Below are positions 32,723-44,980 of a DNA stretch of 64,000 nucleotides, one piece after another. This DNA is from Rhizobiales bacterium CCH10-E5 (lineage in GTDB: Bacteria > Pseudomonadota > Alphaproteobacteria > Rhizobiales > Beijerinckiaceae): NCBI GenBank assembly GCA_001556125.1, contig LSIG01000139.1:5458-69457 (forward strand), read 5' to 3'. The position numbers were made by a program, and so were the translations under genes. Numbering within the stretch: position 1 is the first letter of the stretch; every line of letters starts with the position of its first letter. The notes under the pieces are model-generated. The model saw nothing but the letters and a program-made list of their open reading frames with translations. It had not been told where the DNA came from and made no database searches.

Positions 32723-34216
32723 ATGCCGATCTCCCAGGCCTTTTTCCGCCGCACCAATCTCCTGCTGATGGCGGCGGGCATCCTTGCGCTCGTCACCATC
32801 GTGGCGGGCTCGCTGTGGCTGACGCTCGCCTCGGAGCGATCCTTCGCGCAGGTCGTCGATGCGCGCGAGGTCCGCAGCGCATCTGCCGATCTGATGTCGC
32901 TCGTTCAGGATGCGGAGACCGGCCAGCGTGGCTTCCTGCTCACGCGCGATGCGACCTATCTGGCGCCCTATACCGAGGCGGTGGCGCGCTTCGAGGAGCG
33001 GTTCCAGCGGCTGGCCGAAGCGGTCGCCGACGAGATCGACATGGCGCCCTATGCGGCGCGTCTGCGCCGTGCGCTGGATGCGAAGATGGCCGAGCTGGCC
33101 GAGACGGTGGCTGCGTCGCAGCGCGGCGATTTCGCGGGGGCGCTGGCGCTCGTCGAGGATGGCCGCGGCAAAACGCTGATGGACGAGGCTCGCGCCGCCT
33201 TCGCCAGTATCCTCGAGCGTTCGGAGGCGCGCCTGCTCGCCGCCATCGCCGCGCAGGAGACGGCGGCCTCGCGGCTGCGCTGGGTCACGATCATCGGCGC
33301 CATCGTCATTCTCGGGCTCGCGGCGGCAGCGGCCTGGACGATCCTGAGCTATACCAACGAGATCGTCGGCGCCCGGCGTGAGCTAGAAGTGTTGAATGCC
33401 GGGCTGGAGGAACGCGTGCGCGAGCGCACCGATGCGCTGATCAAGGCCAATCAGGAGATCCAGCGCTTTGCCTATATCGTCACGCATGATCTGCGGGCGC
33501 CGCTGGTCAACATCATGGGTTTCACCAGCGAACTGGAGGAGACCCTCAAGCCGATCGGGGCCTATCTCGACGCTCCCGACGACAAGGCGGTGGCGCTGAA
33601 GGCCGAGGCCGAGACGGCGCTGAAGACCGATGCGCCGGAGGCGCTGGAGTTCATCCGCTCCTCGACGCGCAAGATGGATGGGCTGATCAACGCGATCCTG
33701 AAGATCTCGCGCGAGGGCAGCCGGGCCTTGAAGCCCGAGCGGGTGATGCTCGATGCGCTGCTCGAGGCGGCCGCTGCGGCGGTCCATCATCAGGCCAGCG
33801 AGACGGGCGGCGGCATCGCCATCGAGGCGAAGACCGACCGCATCGTCAGCGACCGCTTCTCGCTCGACCAGATCATCGGCAATCTGCTCGACAACGCCAT
33901 CAAGTACCGCGCGCCTGATCGGCCCCTGCAGATCGTCGCTCGCACGCTGGCGCCGCGTCCGGGCTGGGTGGCGATCGAGATCGAGGACAATGGCCGCGGC
34001 ATCGCGGCCAGCGACCACGAGCGGATCTTCGAGCTGTTCCGGCGCTCGGGAACACAAAATACACCGGGCGAGGGGATCGGGCTTGCGCATGTACGCACGC
34101 TCGTGCGCAACCTCGGCGGAGACATCACCGTCCGGTCGGAATTCGGGGTGGGAACGACCTTCACGGTCCTGCTGCCGGCCGATCTGCGGAGCGTGAAGCG
34201 GAGCCACGAATCATGA
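32723..34216 (+). CDS. CHASE3-domain sensor histidine kinase
   Basis: A 497-residue membrane kinase. Membrane segment 1 (about 12-32) is followed by a CHASE3 sensor with the typical LVQDAETGQRGFLLTRDATY, membrane segment 2 (about 190-212), a coiled coil (RRELEVLNAGLEERVRERTD) and a HisKA domain with RFAYIVTHDLRAPLVNIMGF, where H255 is the phospho-acceptor. The HATPase_c domain shows NLLDNAIKYR, DNGRGI and GEGIGLAHVR. It heads a three-gene operon with a stand-alone receiver and a receiver-kinase fusion; its stop overlaps the next start as ATGA. The layout resembles bacteriophytochrome-type light or redox relays, but no chromophore domain is present. Confidence 0.93.
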   Translation: MPISQAFFRRTNLLLMAAGILALVTIVAGSLWLTLASERSFAQVVDAREVRSASADLMSLVQDAETGQRGFLLTRDATYLAPYTEAVARFEERFQRLAEAVADEIDMAPYAARLRRALDAKMAELAETVAASQRGDFAGALALVEDGRGKTLMDEARAAFASILERSEARLLAAIAAQETAASRLRWVTIIGAIVILGLAAAAAWTILSYTNEIVGARRELEVLNAGLEERVRERTDALIKANQEIQRFAYIVTHDLRAPLVNIMGFTSELEETLKPIGAYLDAPDDKAVALKAEAETALKTDAPEALEFIRSSTRKMDGLINAILKISREGSRALKPERVMLDALLEAAAAAVHHQASETGGGIAIEAKTDRIVSDRFSLDQIIGNLLDNAIKYRAPDRPLQIVARTLAPRPGWVAIEIEDNGRGIAASDHERIFELFRRSGTQNTPGEGIGLAHVRTLVRNLGGDITVRSEFGVGTTFTVLLPADLRSVKRSHES

Positions 34217-34656
34217 CCAACGCCAAACCCGTGTCGATCGTGATGATCGAGGATGACGAGGGCCATGCCCGGCTGATCGAGAAGAACATCCGGCGGGCCG
34301 GGGTCAACAACGAGATCATTCCGTTCACCAACGGCACCGAGGCGCTGGCCTATCTGTTCGGGCCGGACGGGTCGGGCATGGTCAGCTCGGGACGCCAGCT
34401 CCTGATCCTGCTCGATCTCAACCTGCCCGACATGGGCGGCGTCGACATCCTCGAAAAGGTCAAGGCCAATCCGCACACCAAGCGCTCGCCCGTGGTTGTA
34501 CTGACGACGACCGACGACAGCCGCGAGATCCAGCGCTGCTATGACCTCGGCGCCAATGTCTACATCACCAAACCGGTGAACTATGACGGTTTCGCCAATG
34601 CCATCCGCCAGCTCGGGCTGTTCTTCTCGGTCATGCAAGTGCCCGAAACCCCGTGA
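34213..34656 (+). CDS. Single-domain response regulator (Rcp1-like)
   Basis: A 147-residue stand-alone receiver. The acidic pocket is in VMIEDDEGHARLIEKNIRR, the phospho-acceptor is D68 in LLDLNLPDMGGVDIL, and the conserved T and K are in LTTTDD and ITKPVNYD. The family is that of receivers paired with CHASE3- or phytochrome-type kinases. It starts inside the stop of the kinase gene and ends in a GTGA overlap with the following receiver-kinase, so the three proteins are made together and probably form one relay. Confidence 0.94.
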   Translation: MTNAKPVSIVMIEDDEGHARLIEKNIRRAGVNNEIIPFTNGTEALAYLFGPDGSGMVSSGRQLLILLDLNLPDMGGVDILEKVKANPHTKRSPVVVLTTTDDSREIQRCYDLGANVYITKPVNYDGFANAIRQLGLFFSVMQVPETP

Positions 34657-35726
34657 CCTCCGCGGATGATCCGGCCATGCCCCATCGGCCGCTGACGGTT
34701 CTCTATATCGACGACGACGTGGCGCTGGGCCGGCTCGTGCAGCGCATCCTCGCGCGCAAGGGCTATGCGGTTGAGCATGTCGGCGATGCCGAGGCCGGGC
34801 TGGCGCGTATCGCGCAGGGCGGCATCGACGCCGTGATCCTCGACCATGACCTCGGAACGAGTTCGGGGCTGGAGGTGCTGGCGCGTCTCGCCGGCAGCGA
34901 GGGGGCGCCGCCCGTGGTCTATGTCACCGCCTCCTCCGAACTGGCGATCGCGGTCCAGGCCCTGAAGGCCGGCGCGGTCGACTATGTCGTCAAGACGATC
35001 GGCGAGGATTTCGAGGTGCTGCTGACCGCTGCGCTGGAGCAGTCGGTCGAGCGGGCGCGTCTGCTTCGCGCCAAGGAGGAAGCCGAGCGCGAGGTCCGCG
35101 ACGCGCGCGACCGCGCCATCGTGCTGCTGGCGGAGGTCAACCACCGCGTCGCCAACAGTCTAGCGCTGGTGTCGTCGCTGGTACGGATGCAGGCCGCCTC
35201 GGTGCAGGATGCCGGGGCGCGCGCGGCGCTGGCCGAAACGCAGGCGCGCATCACCGCGATCGGCAATCTCCACCGCAGCCTCTACACCTCCGACGACGTC
35301 CGTACCGTCGATCTTGCGGCCTATCTCGAGACGCTGGTGCGCGAGCTCGGCCATTCCATGTCGGCGGCCGGGCGCACGCCCGATATCCGCTTCGAGGCGG
35401 TGCCGATCCTGATGAAGACAGACAAGGCGGTGTCGATCGGCATGATCGTCACCGAGCTGGTGACGAACGCGATCAAATACGCCTATCCCGAGGGGACGGG
35501 CGAAATCCGTGTCTCGCTCGCGCGCGAGCCGGACGGCGCGACGCTGCTCGTCGTGGCCGATGACGGGGTGGGCTGGTCGGGGCAGGGACCGGCGACGGGC
35601 ACCGGCCTCGGCGGCAAGATCGTCGGCGCCATGGCGCGCAGTCTCGGCACCAGCATCGATTATGCGCGGCAGGCCCAGGGGACGCGCGTGACGATCCGGA
35701 TCGCGGAGGAAGAGCCCGCGGCCTGA
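34653..35726 (+). CDS. Receiver-HWE/HisKA_2 histidine kinase fusion
   Basis: A 357-residue soluble protein with an N-terminal receiver (LYIDDDVALGRLVQRIL, D64 in VILDHDLGTSSG, K in YVVKTIG), a coiled coil (VERARLLRAKEEAEREVRDA) and a HisKA_2/HWE kinase with LLAEVNHRVANSLALVSSLV, H164 as phospho-acceptor, then TELVTNAIKYAYP and DDGVGW. A kinase placed behind a receiver suggests that phosphorylation by the upstream CHASE3 kinase controls a second kinase, whose target lies elsewhere. The start is GTG, overlapping the previous stop. Confidence 0.92.
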   Translation: MTSADDPAMPHRPLTVLYIDDDVALGRLVQRILARKGYAVEHVGDAEAGLARIAQGGIDAVILDHDLGTSSGLEVLARLAGSEGAPPVVYVTASSELAIAVQALKAGAVDYVVKTIGEDFEVLLTAALEQSVERARLLRAKEEAEREVRDARDRAIVLLAEVNHRVANSLALVSSLVRMQAASVQDAGARAALAETQARITAIGNLHRSLYTSDDVRTVDLAAYLETLVRELGHSMSAAGRTPDIRFEAVPILMKTDKAVSIGMIVTELVTNAIKYAYPEGTGEIRVSLAREPDGATLLVVADDGVGWSGQGPATGTGLGGKIVGAMARSLGTSIDYARQAQGTRVTIRIAEEEPAA

Positions 35727-35739
35727 GGCCGGCGGTGGC

Positions 35740-36267
35740 TCAGAGGCTCGCAGCGGCGCGCGCGGCCTGGTCGTACTGGCCCGAGAGCGAGCGCATCGCC
35801 GTGGCGATCTCGGAGAGGCGCTTCGGGTCGAGCCCGGTCGACAGCACCGACTTGACCAGAAGCTGCTCGCGAATCCGGGCATAGGCACGGCAGGCTTCCT
35901 CGCCCGCAGGCGTCACCTCCACCGTCTTCTCCTTGCCCTTGCGGCCGGCCTTGAGGAGCTTCAGGCGCTCCAGCTTCTTGAGCGCGTAGTTCACCAGATG
36001 CGTGTCCTCGATGTTGAGGACGAGGCAGATATCGGCGAGGCGCTTGGCCTTGCCGCGATGGTTGACGTTGTGCAGCACCAGCACGTCGAGCGGGGACAGG
36101 TCCGGCGTGCCGGCGGCGGCCATGGCGCGCACCATCCAGCGATGGAAGGCGTGCACCGTCATGCTCATCGCGAACTCGAATTCCGAAAGAGCCGGCATCG
36201 CGCCCGCCGCCAGATGGCCGGAGGAGACGATGGGGCCGAGTTCGGTGGAGGAGGGCGGTGATGACAT
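35740..36267 (-). CDS. MarR-like winged-helix regulator
   Basis: A 175-residue winged-helix protein of the MarR superfamily: LSPLDVLVLHNVNHRGKAKR, then LADICLVLNIEDTHLVNYAL, KKLERLKLLKAGRKGKEKTVEVTPAG. The group with this N-terminal FEFAMSMTVHAFHRWMVRAM helix is usually annotated as a winged-helix DNA-binding protein near transport or catabolic genes. It is the last gene of the leftward TRAP unit, 68 bases after dctP, and is the best candidate to regulate it. The ATG at 36267 is chosen because residues further upstream are repetitive arginine/proline sequence. The ligand is unknown. Confidence 0.87.
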   Translation of the reverse strand: MSSPPSSTELGPIVSSGHLAAGAMPALSEFEFAMSMTVHAFHRWMVRAMAAAGTPDLSPLDVLVLHNVNHRGKAKRLADICLVLNIEDTHLVNYALKKLERLKLLKAGRKGKEKTVEVTPAGEEACRAYARIREQLLVKSVLSTGLDPKRLSEIATAMRSLSGQYDQAARAAASL

Positions 36268-36335
36268 CGTCGCTCGCCGGAGGGGCCGCGGGGGAAGCGG
36301 ACCCCGCGCCCCGGTGAGGGCGCGGGGCGGCAGCC

Positions 36336-37325
36336 TCACATCTTCTTGTAGGCGTCGACGATCGCCTGGCCGTCGGCACCGGCCTTCTTCAGCCAGTCGC
36401 CGGTCAGGGTGTCACCGGCCTTCTTGAAGCCGGCGGCGAGCTCGGCGCTCGGGGCCTGGACCTTCATGCCCTTGGCCTTGAGCTGCTCGAGATACCAGCC
36501 GGACTTCTCCTCCCACATCTTCCAGCCGCGCGCTTCGGCGTCGGCGGAGGCCTTGAGGATGGCGTCCTGCGTCGCCTTGTCGAGCCCGTTGAAGGCGGCC
36601 TTGTTGACGAAGGTCGCGTTCTTCGGGATCCAGGCCTGAACGTCGTAGAAATGCGTCAGCGACTCCCAGACCTTGGAATCGTAGCCGGTGCCGCCCGAGG
36701 ACATGAAGGAGTTGACGACGCCGGTCGCGAGCGCCTGCGGCAGTTCCGCCGCTTGGATCGTCACCGACTGCATGCCGAGCAGATCACCGAGGCGGGCCGT
36801 GCCGACATTGTAGGAGCGCCACTTGAGGCCCTTCATGTCGTCGATCGTGTTGAGCTCCTTCTTCGTGTAGACGCCCTGCGGTGCCCAGGGAACCATGAAC
36901 AGCAGCTTCACGCCCTGGGAGTCGAGCTTCTTCTCCACGGCGGCCTTGGAGGCGGCATAGAGCTTCTTGGCGTCGGCGAAGGACGTCGCGAGGAAGGGCA
37001 CGACGTCGATGCCGTAGACCGGATCCTCGTTCTCGTGGATCGAGAGGAGCACCTCGCCCATCTGGGCCTGGCCGCTCTGGACCGCGCGCTTGATCTCGGG
37101 GGCCTTGAACAGCGAGGCGCCGGGATGGACGGTGATGGCGAGCTTGCCGCCGGTCGCGGCCTCCACATCCTTGGCGAACAGCGTGAGGTTCTCGCTGTGC
37201 GGGTTGTCGGCCGGGTAGGCGGCCGGGAGATTCCATTTGGTCTGCGCCGCGGCGGGTGCGGCGAAGGCCAGCGCGCTGACGCCGAAGGCGAAGGCCGCGG
37301 CGGTGAAGATCCTGCGGTCGATCAT
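36336..37325 (-). CDS. dctP: TRAP transporter substrate-binding protein DctP
   Basis: A 329-residue periplasmic binding protein with a signal peptide (RRIFTAAAFAFGVSALAFAA, cleavage near AAAQ). The DctP pattern is present: WNLPAAYPADNPHSENLTLF, DVEAATGGKLAITVHPGASL, MKGLKWRSYNVGTARLGDLL. AGAGAGGGA precedes the ATG at 37325. It follows dctM by 34 bases; the order is dctQ-dctM-dctP. The divergent hyuAB-like gene at 39431 suggests a hydantoin, 5-oxoproline, or another amide-type compound as cargo, which is an inference from context. Confidence 0.94.
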   Translation of the reverse strand: MIDRRIFTAAAFAFGVSALAFAAPAAAQTKWNLPAAYPADNPHSENLTLFAKDVEAATGGKLAITVHPGASLFKAPEIKRAVQSGQAQMGEVLLSIHENEDPVYGIDVVPFLATSFADAKKLYAASKAAVEKKLDSQGVKLLFMVPWAPQGVYTKKELNTIDDMKGLKWRSYNVGTARLGDLLGMQSVTIQAAELPQALATGVVNSFMSSGGTGYDSKVWESLTHFYDVQAWIPKNATFVNKAAFNGLDKATQDAILKASADAEARGWKMWEEKSGWYLEQLKAKGMKVQAPSAELAAGFKKAGDTLTGDWLKKAGADGQAIVDAYKKM

Positions 37326-37359
37326 GATGTCATTCCCTCTCTTGTTGGTTGTGGGTGGG

Positions 37360-38664
37360 TCAGTCCGGGAAAGCGAGCTTCGGCAGATAAAGCACGATCT
37401 GCGGGAAGGAGGTGATGATGAAGACGGCGATGTTGAGCAGAATGAAGAACGGAAACGCCGCTTTCGCAATCGTCCAGGTGTCCTTGCCGCTCATGTTCTG
37501 CAGCACGAAGAGGTTGAAGCCGACCGGCGGGGTGATCTGCGCCATCTCGACATGGATGACGAGGTAGACGCCGAACCAGACGAGATCGAAGCCGGCTTCC
37601 TTCACCATCGGCAGAACGATGACGGCCGTCAGGACGATCATCGAGATGCCGTCGATCAGGCAACCCAGGATGATGTACATCACGGTCAGCGCCAGCACGA
37701 GCATATGCGTCGAGAGCTGCATGCCCTTGACCCATTCGGCCAGGGCCATCGGGATGCCGGTATAGGCCATCGCCGCGGTGCAGAAGGCGGCGCCCGCCAG
37801 GATCAGCATGATCATGCAGGTGAGCCGGGTCGCGCTCATGATGCTCTCGAAGAGCGTCTTCCAGCTCAGCGTGCCGCTCCACCAGGCGAGGAACAGTGCG
37901 CCGGACACCCCCCAGGCCGCGCATTCCGTCGCCGTCGCGAAACCCAGGATCAGCGCCAGGAACACGGCTGCGATCAGGACGAGGCAGGGCATCAGCTTGG
38001 CGGATTGCCGCAGCTTCTCGAAGAAGGGCAGCGCGGGGTCGCGCGGTGGCGTCTTGTCCGGGTTGAGCAGCGACCAGATGATGACGTAGCCCATATAGAG
38101 CGCCATCACGAGCAGGCCCGGCAGGAAGCCGCCGAGGAAGACCTGCAGCACCGAGACGTTCGCCGTCACGGCATAGACGACCATTGGGATGGAGGGCGGG
38201 ATCAGCAGGCCGAGCGTGCCCGAGCCGGCGAGGGTGCCGAGGCTGAGTTGCTCGTCATAGCCGCGCTTCTTCAGCTCCGGCAGCGAGATCTTGCCGATCG
38301 TCGCCACCGTCGCGGCCGAGGATCCGGACACGGCGGCAAAGATGCCGCAGCCGACGATGTTGGTGTGAATCAGGCGCCCCGGCAGCCATTGCAGCCAGGG
38401 CGACAACCCCTGGAACATCTGTTCGGAGAGGCGGGTCCGGAACAGGATCTCGCCCATCCAGATGAAGAGCGGCAGGGCGGTCAGCGTCCAGCCGCTGGCG
38501 GAACTCCAGACCGTGGTGGCCAGCACCTGGCCGATCGGCACGTCGGTGACGAGCCACATCGCCAGCAGGCCGACGAGGCCGAGCCCGACGGCGATCCAGA
38601 CGCCGCTGGCCAGAACGAGAATGAGGAAGCTGAGCAGAACGAGGGCGAGAACGGGAAGGCTCAT
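37360..38664 (-). CDS. dctM: TRAP transporter large permease DctM
   Basis: A 434-residue polytopic membrane protein with about twelve helices, the ion-coupled translocation subunit of a TRAP uptake system. Family motifs include SGSSAATVATIGKISLPELKKRGY, present here as SGSSAATVATIGKI, followed by GSGTLGLLIPPSIPMVVYAV, and PPVGFNLFVLQNMSG near the end. It starts three bases after the dctQ stop, so the two membrane subunits are coupled. TRAP systems import carboxylates, sugar acids or zwitterions with a sodium gradient. Confidence 0.95.
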   Translation of the reverse strand: MSLPVLALVLLSFLILVLASGVWIAVGLGLVGLLAMWLVTDVPIGQVLATTVWSSASGWTLTALPLFIWMGEILFRTRLSEQMFQGLSPWLQWLPGRLIHTNIVGCGIFAAVSGSSAATVATIGKISLPELKKRGYDEQLSLGTLAGSGTLGLLIPPSIPMVVYAVTANVSVLQVFLGGFLPGLLVMALYMGYVIIWSLLNPDKTPPRDPALPFFEKLRQSAKLMPCLVLIAAVFLALILGFATATECAAWGVSGALFLAWWSGTLSWKTLFESIMSATRLTCMIMLILAGAAFCTAAMAYTGIPMALAEWVKGMQLSTHMLVLALTVMYIILGCLIDGISMIVLTAVIVLPMVKEAGFDLVWFGVYLVIHVEMAQITPPVGFNLFVLQNMSGKDTWTIAKAAFPFFILLNIAVFIITSFPQIVLYLPKLAFPD

Positions 38665-38667
38665 GGT

Positions 38668-39216
38668 TCAGACGCCTCCACCCTGTGCGACGCGCTCGAC
38701 CAGTTCCTCGACCGATTTCGGCGGCTCGGGCTCATAGGTCGGGCGACCCGTCCGCAACACGATGACGAACTCGTCGAGGATCGCGATCAGGAGCGTCCCG
38801 AGCCCCAGCACGAGGGAAAGCTGCGGCATCCACAGTGGCACGGACACGACGCCTGTAGACATGTCCGAATACTGCCAGGAATCATAGGCGAGCTTGCCGG
38901 TCTGAAAGGTGAAGTAGCCGATGAAGAGGGCCGCGACGGTGAGCGAGAACAGCTCCGCGCCTTTGCGCGCCGATCCGTGCAGGCGCTCGATCAGGAGGCC
39001 GACCCGGATCATCTCGCCCTTCTTGAAGGTGTGGGCGAGACCGAAGAAGGCCATCGCAGCGAAGGCCCAACCGGCGAAGTCATCGCCAGAGGGAACGTTG
39101 AAGTTGATGTCGCGACCGACGGACAGCAGCATCATCAGGCCAAAGATCACGACCAGGAAGATGCCGGCGATGTATCCCGCTCCGAGGTAGAGCAGATCAA
39201 GGGAGCGCCGGATCAT
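38668..39216 (-). CDS. dctQ: TRAP transporter small permease DctQ
   Basis: A 182-residue protein with four membrane helices (about 8-30, 45-64, 88-106, 130-150), the small membrane subunit. GDDFAGWAFAAMAFFGLAHT and FKKGEMIRVGLLIERL are typical of DctQ. The ATG at 39216 has GGGAG upstream; a longer in-frame extension crosses the putative operator region and is rejected. It is the first gene of the dctQMP-marR unit and is divergent from the hydantoinase-like gene. Confidence 0.93.
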   Translation of the reverse strand: MIRRSLDLLYLGAGYIAGIFLVVIFGLMMLLSVGRDINFNVPSGDDFAGWAFAAMAFFGLAHTFKKGEMIRVGLLIERLHGSARKGAELFSLTVAALFIGYFTFQTGKLAYDSWQYSDMSTGVVSVPLWMPQLSLVLGLGTLLIAILDEFVIVLRTGRPTYEPEPPKSVEELVERVAQGGGV

Positions 39217-39355
39217 CGGGGCATCTCCCGATGGGTGGGCGGACGCGAGCCCGCGATTGCCAGGAGCGTTCCCGTCATAGCATCCTCCACCTCGCAACCG
39301 CCCGGCCCCTCGCCATGATCCGGTCACAATCGCGATCGTAGCCGTCGAATCCGGC

Positions 39356-39412
39356 TTGTCAACAACACATCGACAAATTATCGATGAAACGTCAGCGACG
39401 GTTTCGCGTCGC
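39356..39412. promoter_or_regulatory. Cluster of inverted repeats between dctQ and the hydantoinase-like gene
   Basis: The divergent gap holds TTGT-CA-ACAA (39356-39365), CATCGA-N7-TCGATG (39368-39373 and 39381-39386) and GCGACG-N6-CGTCGC (39395-39400 and 39407-39412). The first is close to the TTGTnnACAA sites bound by GntR/FCD regulators. No GntR gene is adjacent; the nearest regulator is the MarR-like gene at 35740. Which protein binds is not known. Confidence 0.45.
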
Positions 39413-39430
39413 CCGATGGGAGGATTCGAG

Positions 39431-43027
<3,597 letters not shown>

Positions 43028-43036
43028 GGATAAGAG

Positions 43037-43137
43037 GCGCGTCATTCTCGGGCGAAGCGAAGCGCAGACCCGAGAATGACGCGCCGAGCGATGCTTCGAC
43101 GAGCGCGTCACGAGATGCTCGGGTCAAGCCCGAGCAT
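43037..43137. repeat. Tandem palindromic hairpins after the hydantoinase-like gene
   Basis: Two hairpins in tandem. The first has perfect 16-bp arms (43037-43052 and 43069-43084, GCGCGTCATTCTCGGG and its complement). The second has perfect 9-bp arms ATGCTCGGG / CCCGAGCAT (43115-43123 and 43129-43137, loop TCAAG). The element begins ten bases after the stop codon and may act as a transcript end or mRNA stabiliser. It is one of the CGTCATnCTCGGG family found several times in the window. Confidence 0.85.
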
Positions 43138-43212
43138 GACGGCCACGCTTTCGCCGCTCTGGAAAGGTTGCCGCCACCGGCTAAGGTCTGACCGAGAGGA
43201 CGGAGCCACAGC

Positions 43213-43908
43213 ATGCCCCACACCTGGATGATCACCGGTGCCAATCGCGGCATCGGCCTTGCGCTCACCATGGAGCTGCTGCGGCGGGGCGACCATGTCG
43301 TGGCGGCGGCGCGCAATCCCTGGGGCGGGGCGCTCGGCGAGCTCGCGGCGGCGCATCCGGCGGCGCTGCTCCCGCTCGAACTCGACGTCACCTCCGACGA
43401 GAGCGTCGCGGCGGCGAAGGGCGCGCTCGACTGCCGGCCGATCGACGTCCTCGTCAACAATGCCGGCATCCACGGCCCGCGCGGCACCGAGAGCGCGCTC
43501 GCGATGGATTTCGATGTCTGGCGCGAGGTCTTCGAGGTGAATGTCTACGGGCCACTGCGGGTTTCGCAGGCCCTCCTGGCGAATGTCGAGGCGAGCAGCG
43601 GTCGCAAGATCGCGACCATCACCAGCCGCATGGGCTCGATCGGGCTAAATCCGTCGGGCTCGCTGGCCTATCGCTCGTCGAAGGCGGCGGTGAACATGGC
43701 GATGGTGGTGTTCGGCAATGCGGTGCGTGCGCGCGGCGTCGCGCAACTCCTGTTCCATCCCGGCTGGGTCCGCACCGACATGGGCGGCGGCGGCGCCGAT
43801 ATCGCGCCCTCCGAGAGTGCGGCCGGGCTCATCGCCACGATCGACGCATCGGGGCTGGCGCAGACGAACAGCTTCCGGACCTGGCAGGGCGAGCCGATTC
43901 CCTGGTGA
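43213..43908 (+). CDS. Short-chain dehydrogenase
   Basis: A 231-residue SDR resembling the C-factor / sniffer-like group: NAD(P)-binding ITGANRGIGLAL, LVNNAGIHGPRG, catalytic YRSSKAAVNMAM (Y and K present) and the post-catalytic HPGWVRTDMGG. The sequence GANRGIG and the stretch HPGWVRTDMGG are typical of carbonyl reductases of the C-factor type. The ATG at 43213 follows GGAGC. It stands alone between the palindromic repeat and a convergent hydrolase gene. The substrate is unknown. Confidence 0.9.
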   Translation: MPHTWMITGANRGIGLALTMELLRRGDHVVAAARNPWGGALGELAAAHPAALLPLELDVTSDESVAAAKGALDCRPIDVLVNNAGIHGPRGTESALAMDFDVWREVFEVNVYGPLRVSQALLANVEASSGRKIATITSRMGSIGLNPSGSLAYRSSKAAVNMAMVVFGNAVRARGVAQLLFHPGWVRTDMGGGGADIAPSESAAGLIATIDASGLAQTNSFRTWQGEPIPW

Positions 43909-43920
43909 GATCGGCCCGCA

Positions 43921-44778
43921 TCACGCGTCGAGGATTATTGCGCGGATGGCGGCCAGCGCCGCCTCCGGATCGTCCGGCACGATGCCGTGTCCGCAGCGCG
44001 CGAACCGCTCGAACCGCACACGGTTTGGCGGAAGGCTTTGCGCGATCGTCTCGCTGAAGGCGATCGGCATGATCGGATCGTCCTCGCCGCCCATCACGAG
44101 AACGGGGCATTCGATGCTTGCGAGGGCTTCGCGAAAATCCATCCGCCCCTGCTCGTTGCTGGGCCCGTTGAAATGGACGCCGGTCTCATTGCGCATGATG
44201 ACCCGTTGCTCCCAGTCGGCCGGGCCGATTGGTGGTCTGGCTTTGTAGAGCGGCAGGCAGATGTCGAGATAAGGCGCCCGGGTCGCCGGCGAGGGCGCCG
44301 ACCAGTAGTCCCGCGCCGCCTCTCCCGCCGGCAACCCGCCGATCCGCTCGAACGCTGCATAGATCGTCGGAAAATCGATCTTGGCCGCGGTGGTGACGAG
44401 GATCAGCTTGCCGGCATGGCCGGGATGGCGTGTCGCATAGGCCTGCGCGACGAAGCCACCGAAGGAGGTGCCGAGCACGATCGGTCTCTCGATGCCCAGC
44501 GTGTCGCAGAGCCCTTTCAGATCGTCGCCCCACTGCGCCAGAGTCCACATCTCGCGCGGGCCGTCCTCGCTGCGGCCGCAGCCGCGATGGTCGTAGTAGA
44601 CGATCTGGCAGATGTCGCTGAGCGCGGAGAAGGCCGGCTTGTAGAGGCTGTGGTCGGCGCCGGGGCCGCCATGAACCAGGATCAGCGTCGGTTTCGCACG
44701 CATTCGCGGTCCATCGGGGACGAGGCCCGCGCCTTCGACATCGACGTAGAGGCGTACGCCGTTGACCATCACATGCAT
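43921..44778 (-). CDS. Alpha/beta hydrolase, proline-iminopeptidase-like
   Basis: A 285-residue alpha/beta hydrolase. The oxyanion-hole motif HGGPGADHS, YYDHRGCGRSEDGP and the nucleophile elbow GTSFGGFVAQAYA match the proline iminopeptidase / prolyl aminopeptidase subfamily (peptidase S33). The catalytic acid is probably in GGEDDPIMP and the histidine in RCGHGIVPDD. The substrate may be a peptide or an ester; S33 assignments are often not reliable for activity. The ATG at 44778 (or 44769) begins the first strand. It is divergent from a chemoreceptor gene and convergent with the SDR gene, 12 bases apart. Confidence 0.91.
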   Translation of the reverse strand: MHVMVNGVRLYVDVEGAGLVPDGPRMRAKPTLILVHGGPGADHSLYKPAFSALSDICQIVYYDHRGCGRSEDGPREMWTLAQWGDDLKGLCDTLGIERPIVLGTSFGGFVAQAYATRHPGHAGKLILVTTAAKIDFPTIYAAFERIGGLPAGEAARDYWSAPSPATRAPYLDICLPLYKARPPIGPADWEQRVIMRNETGVHFNGPSNEQGRMDFREALASIECPVLVMGGEDDPIMPIAFSETIAQSLPPNRVRFERFARCGHGIVPDDPEAALAAIRAIILDA

Positions 44779-44980
44779 CGAACAGGCTCCGTCATGGCCT
44801 TTCACCCTAGCGAAGGTGCGGCCGGGTTCAATGTCCAGCCGCGCGGCGCGCGAGACGTCCGGCTGCCACGCTGTTAATCGGCTAATCGATTGAAATTGAT
44901 GCGACTTTTCCGCTCGCGTTAACCTGTCGTTCTTTCGCATCTGCGAAGGGTCTCGCCAGCGTGACGATGGCGGCCGGACG

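Noticed and set aside
37237..39318. A 693-codon open frame on the plus strand opposite dctM and dctQ
   Set aside because: It is histidine- and aspartate-rich antisense sequence with no motif, and the minus strand holds recognised transporter subunits with proper starts.
44884..44891. AATCGATT palindrome upstream of the second chemoreceptor as an operator
   Set aside because: An 8-bp palindrome is expected by chance in a gap of this size, and no regulator gene is adjacent.
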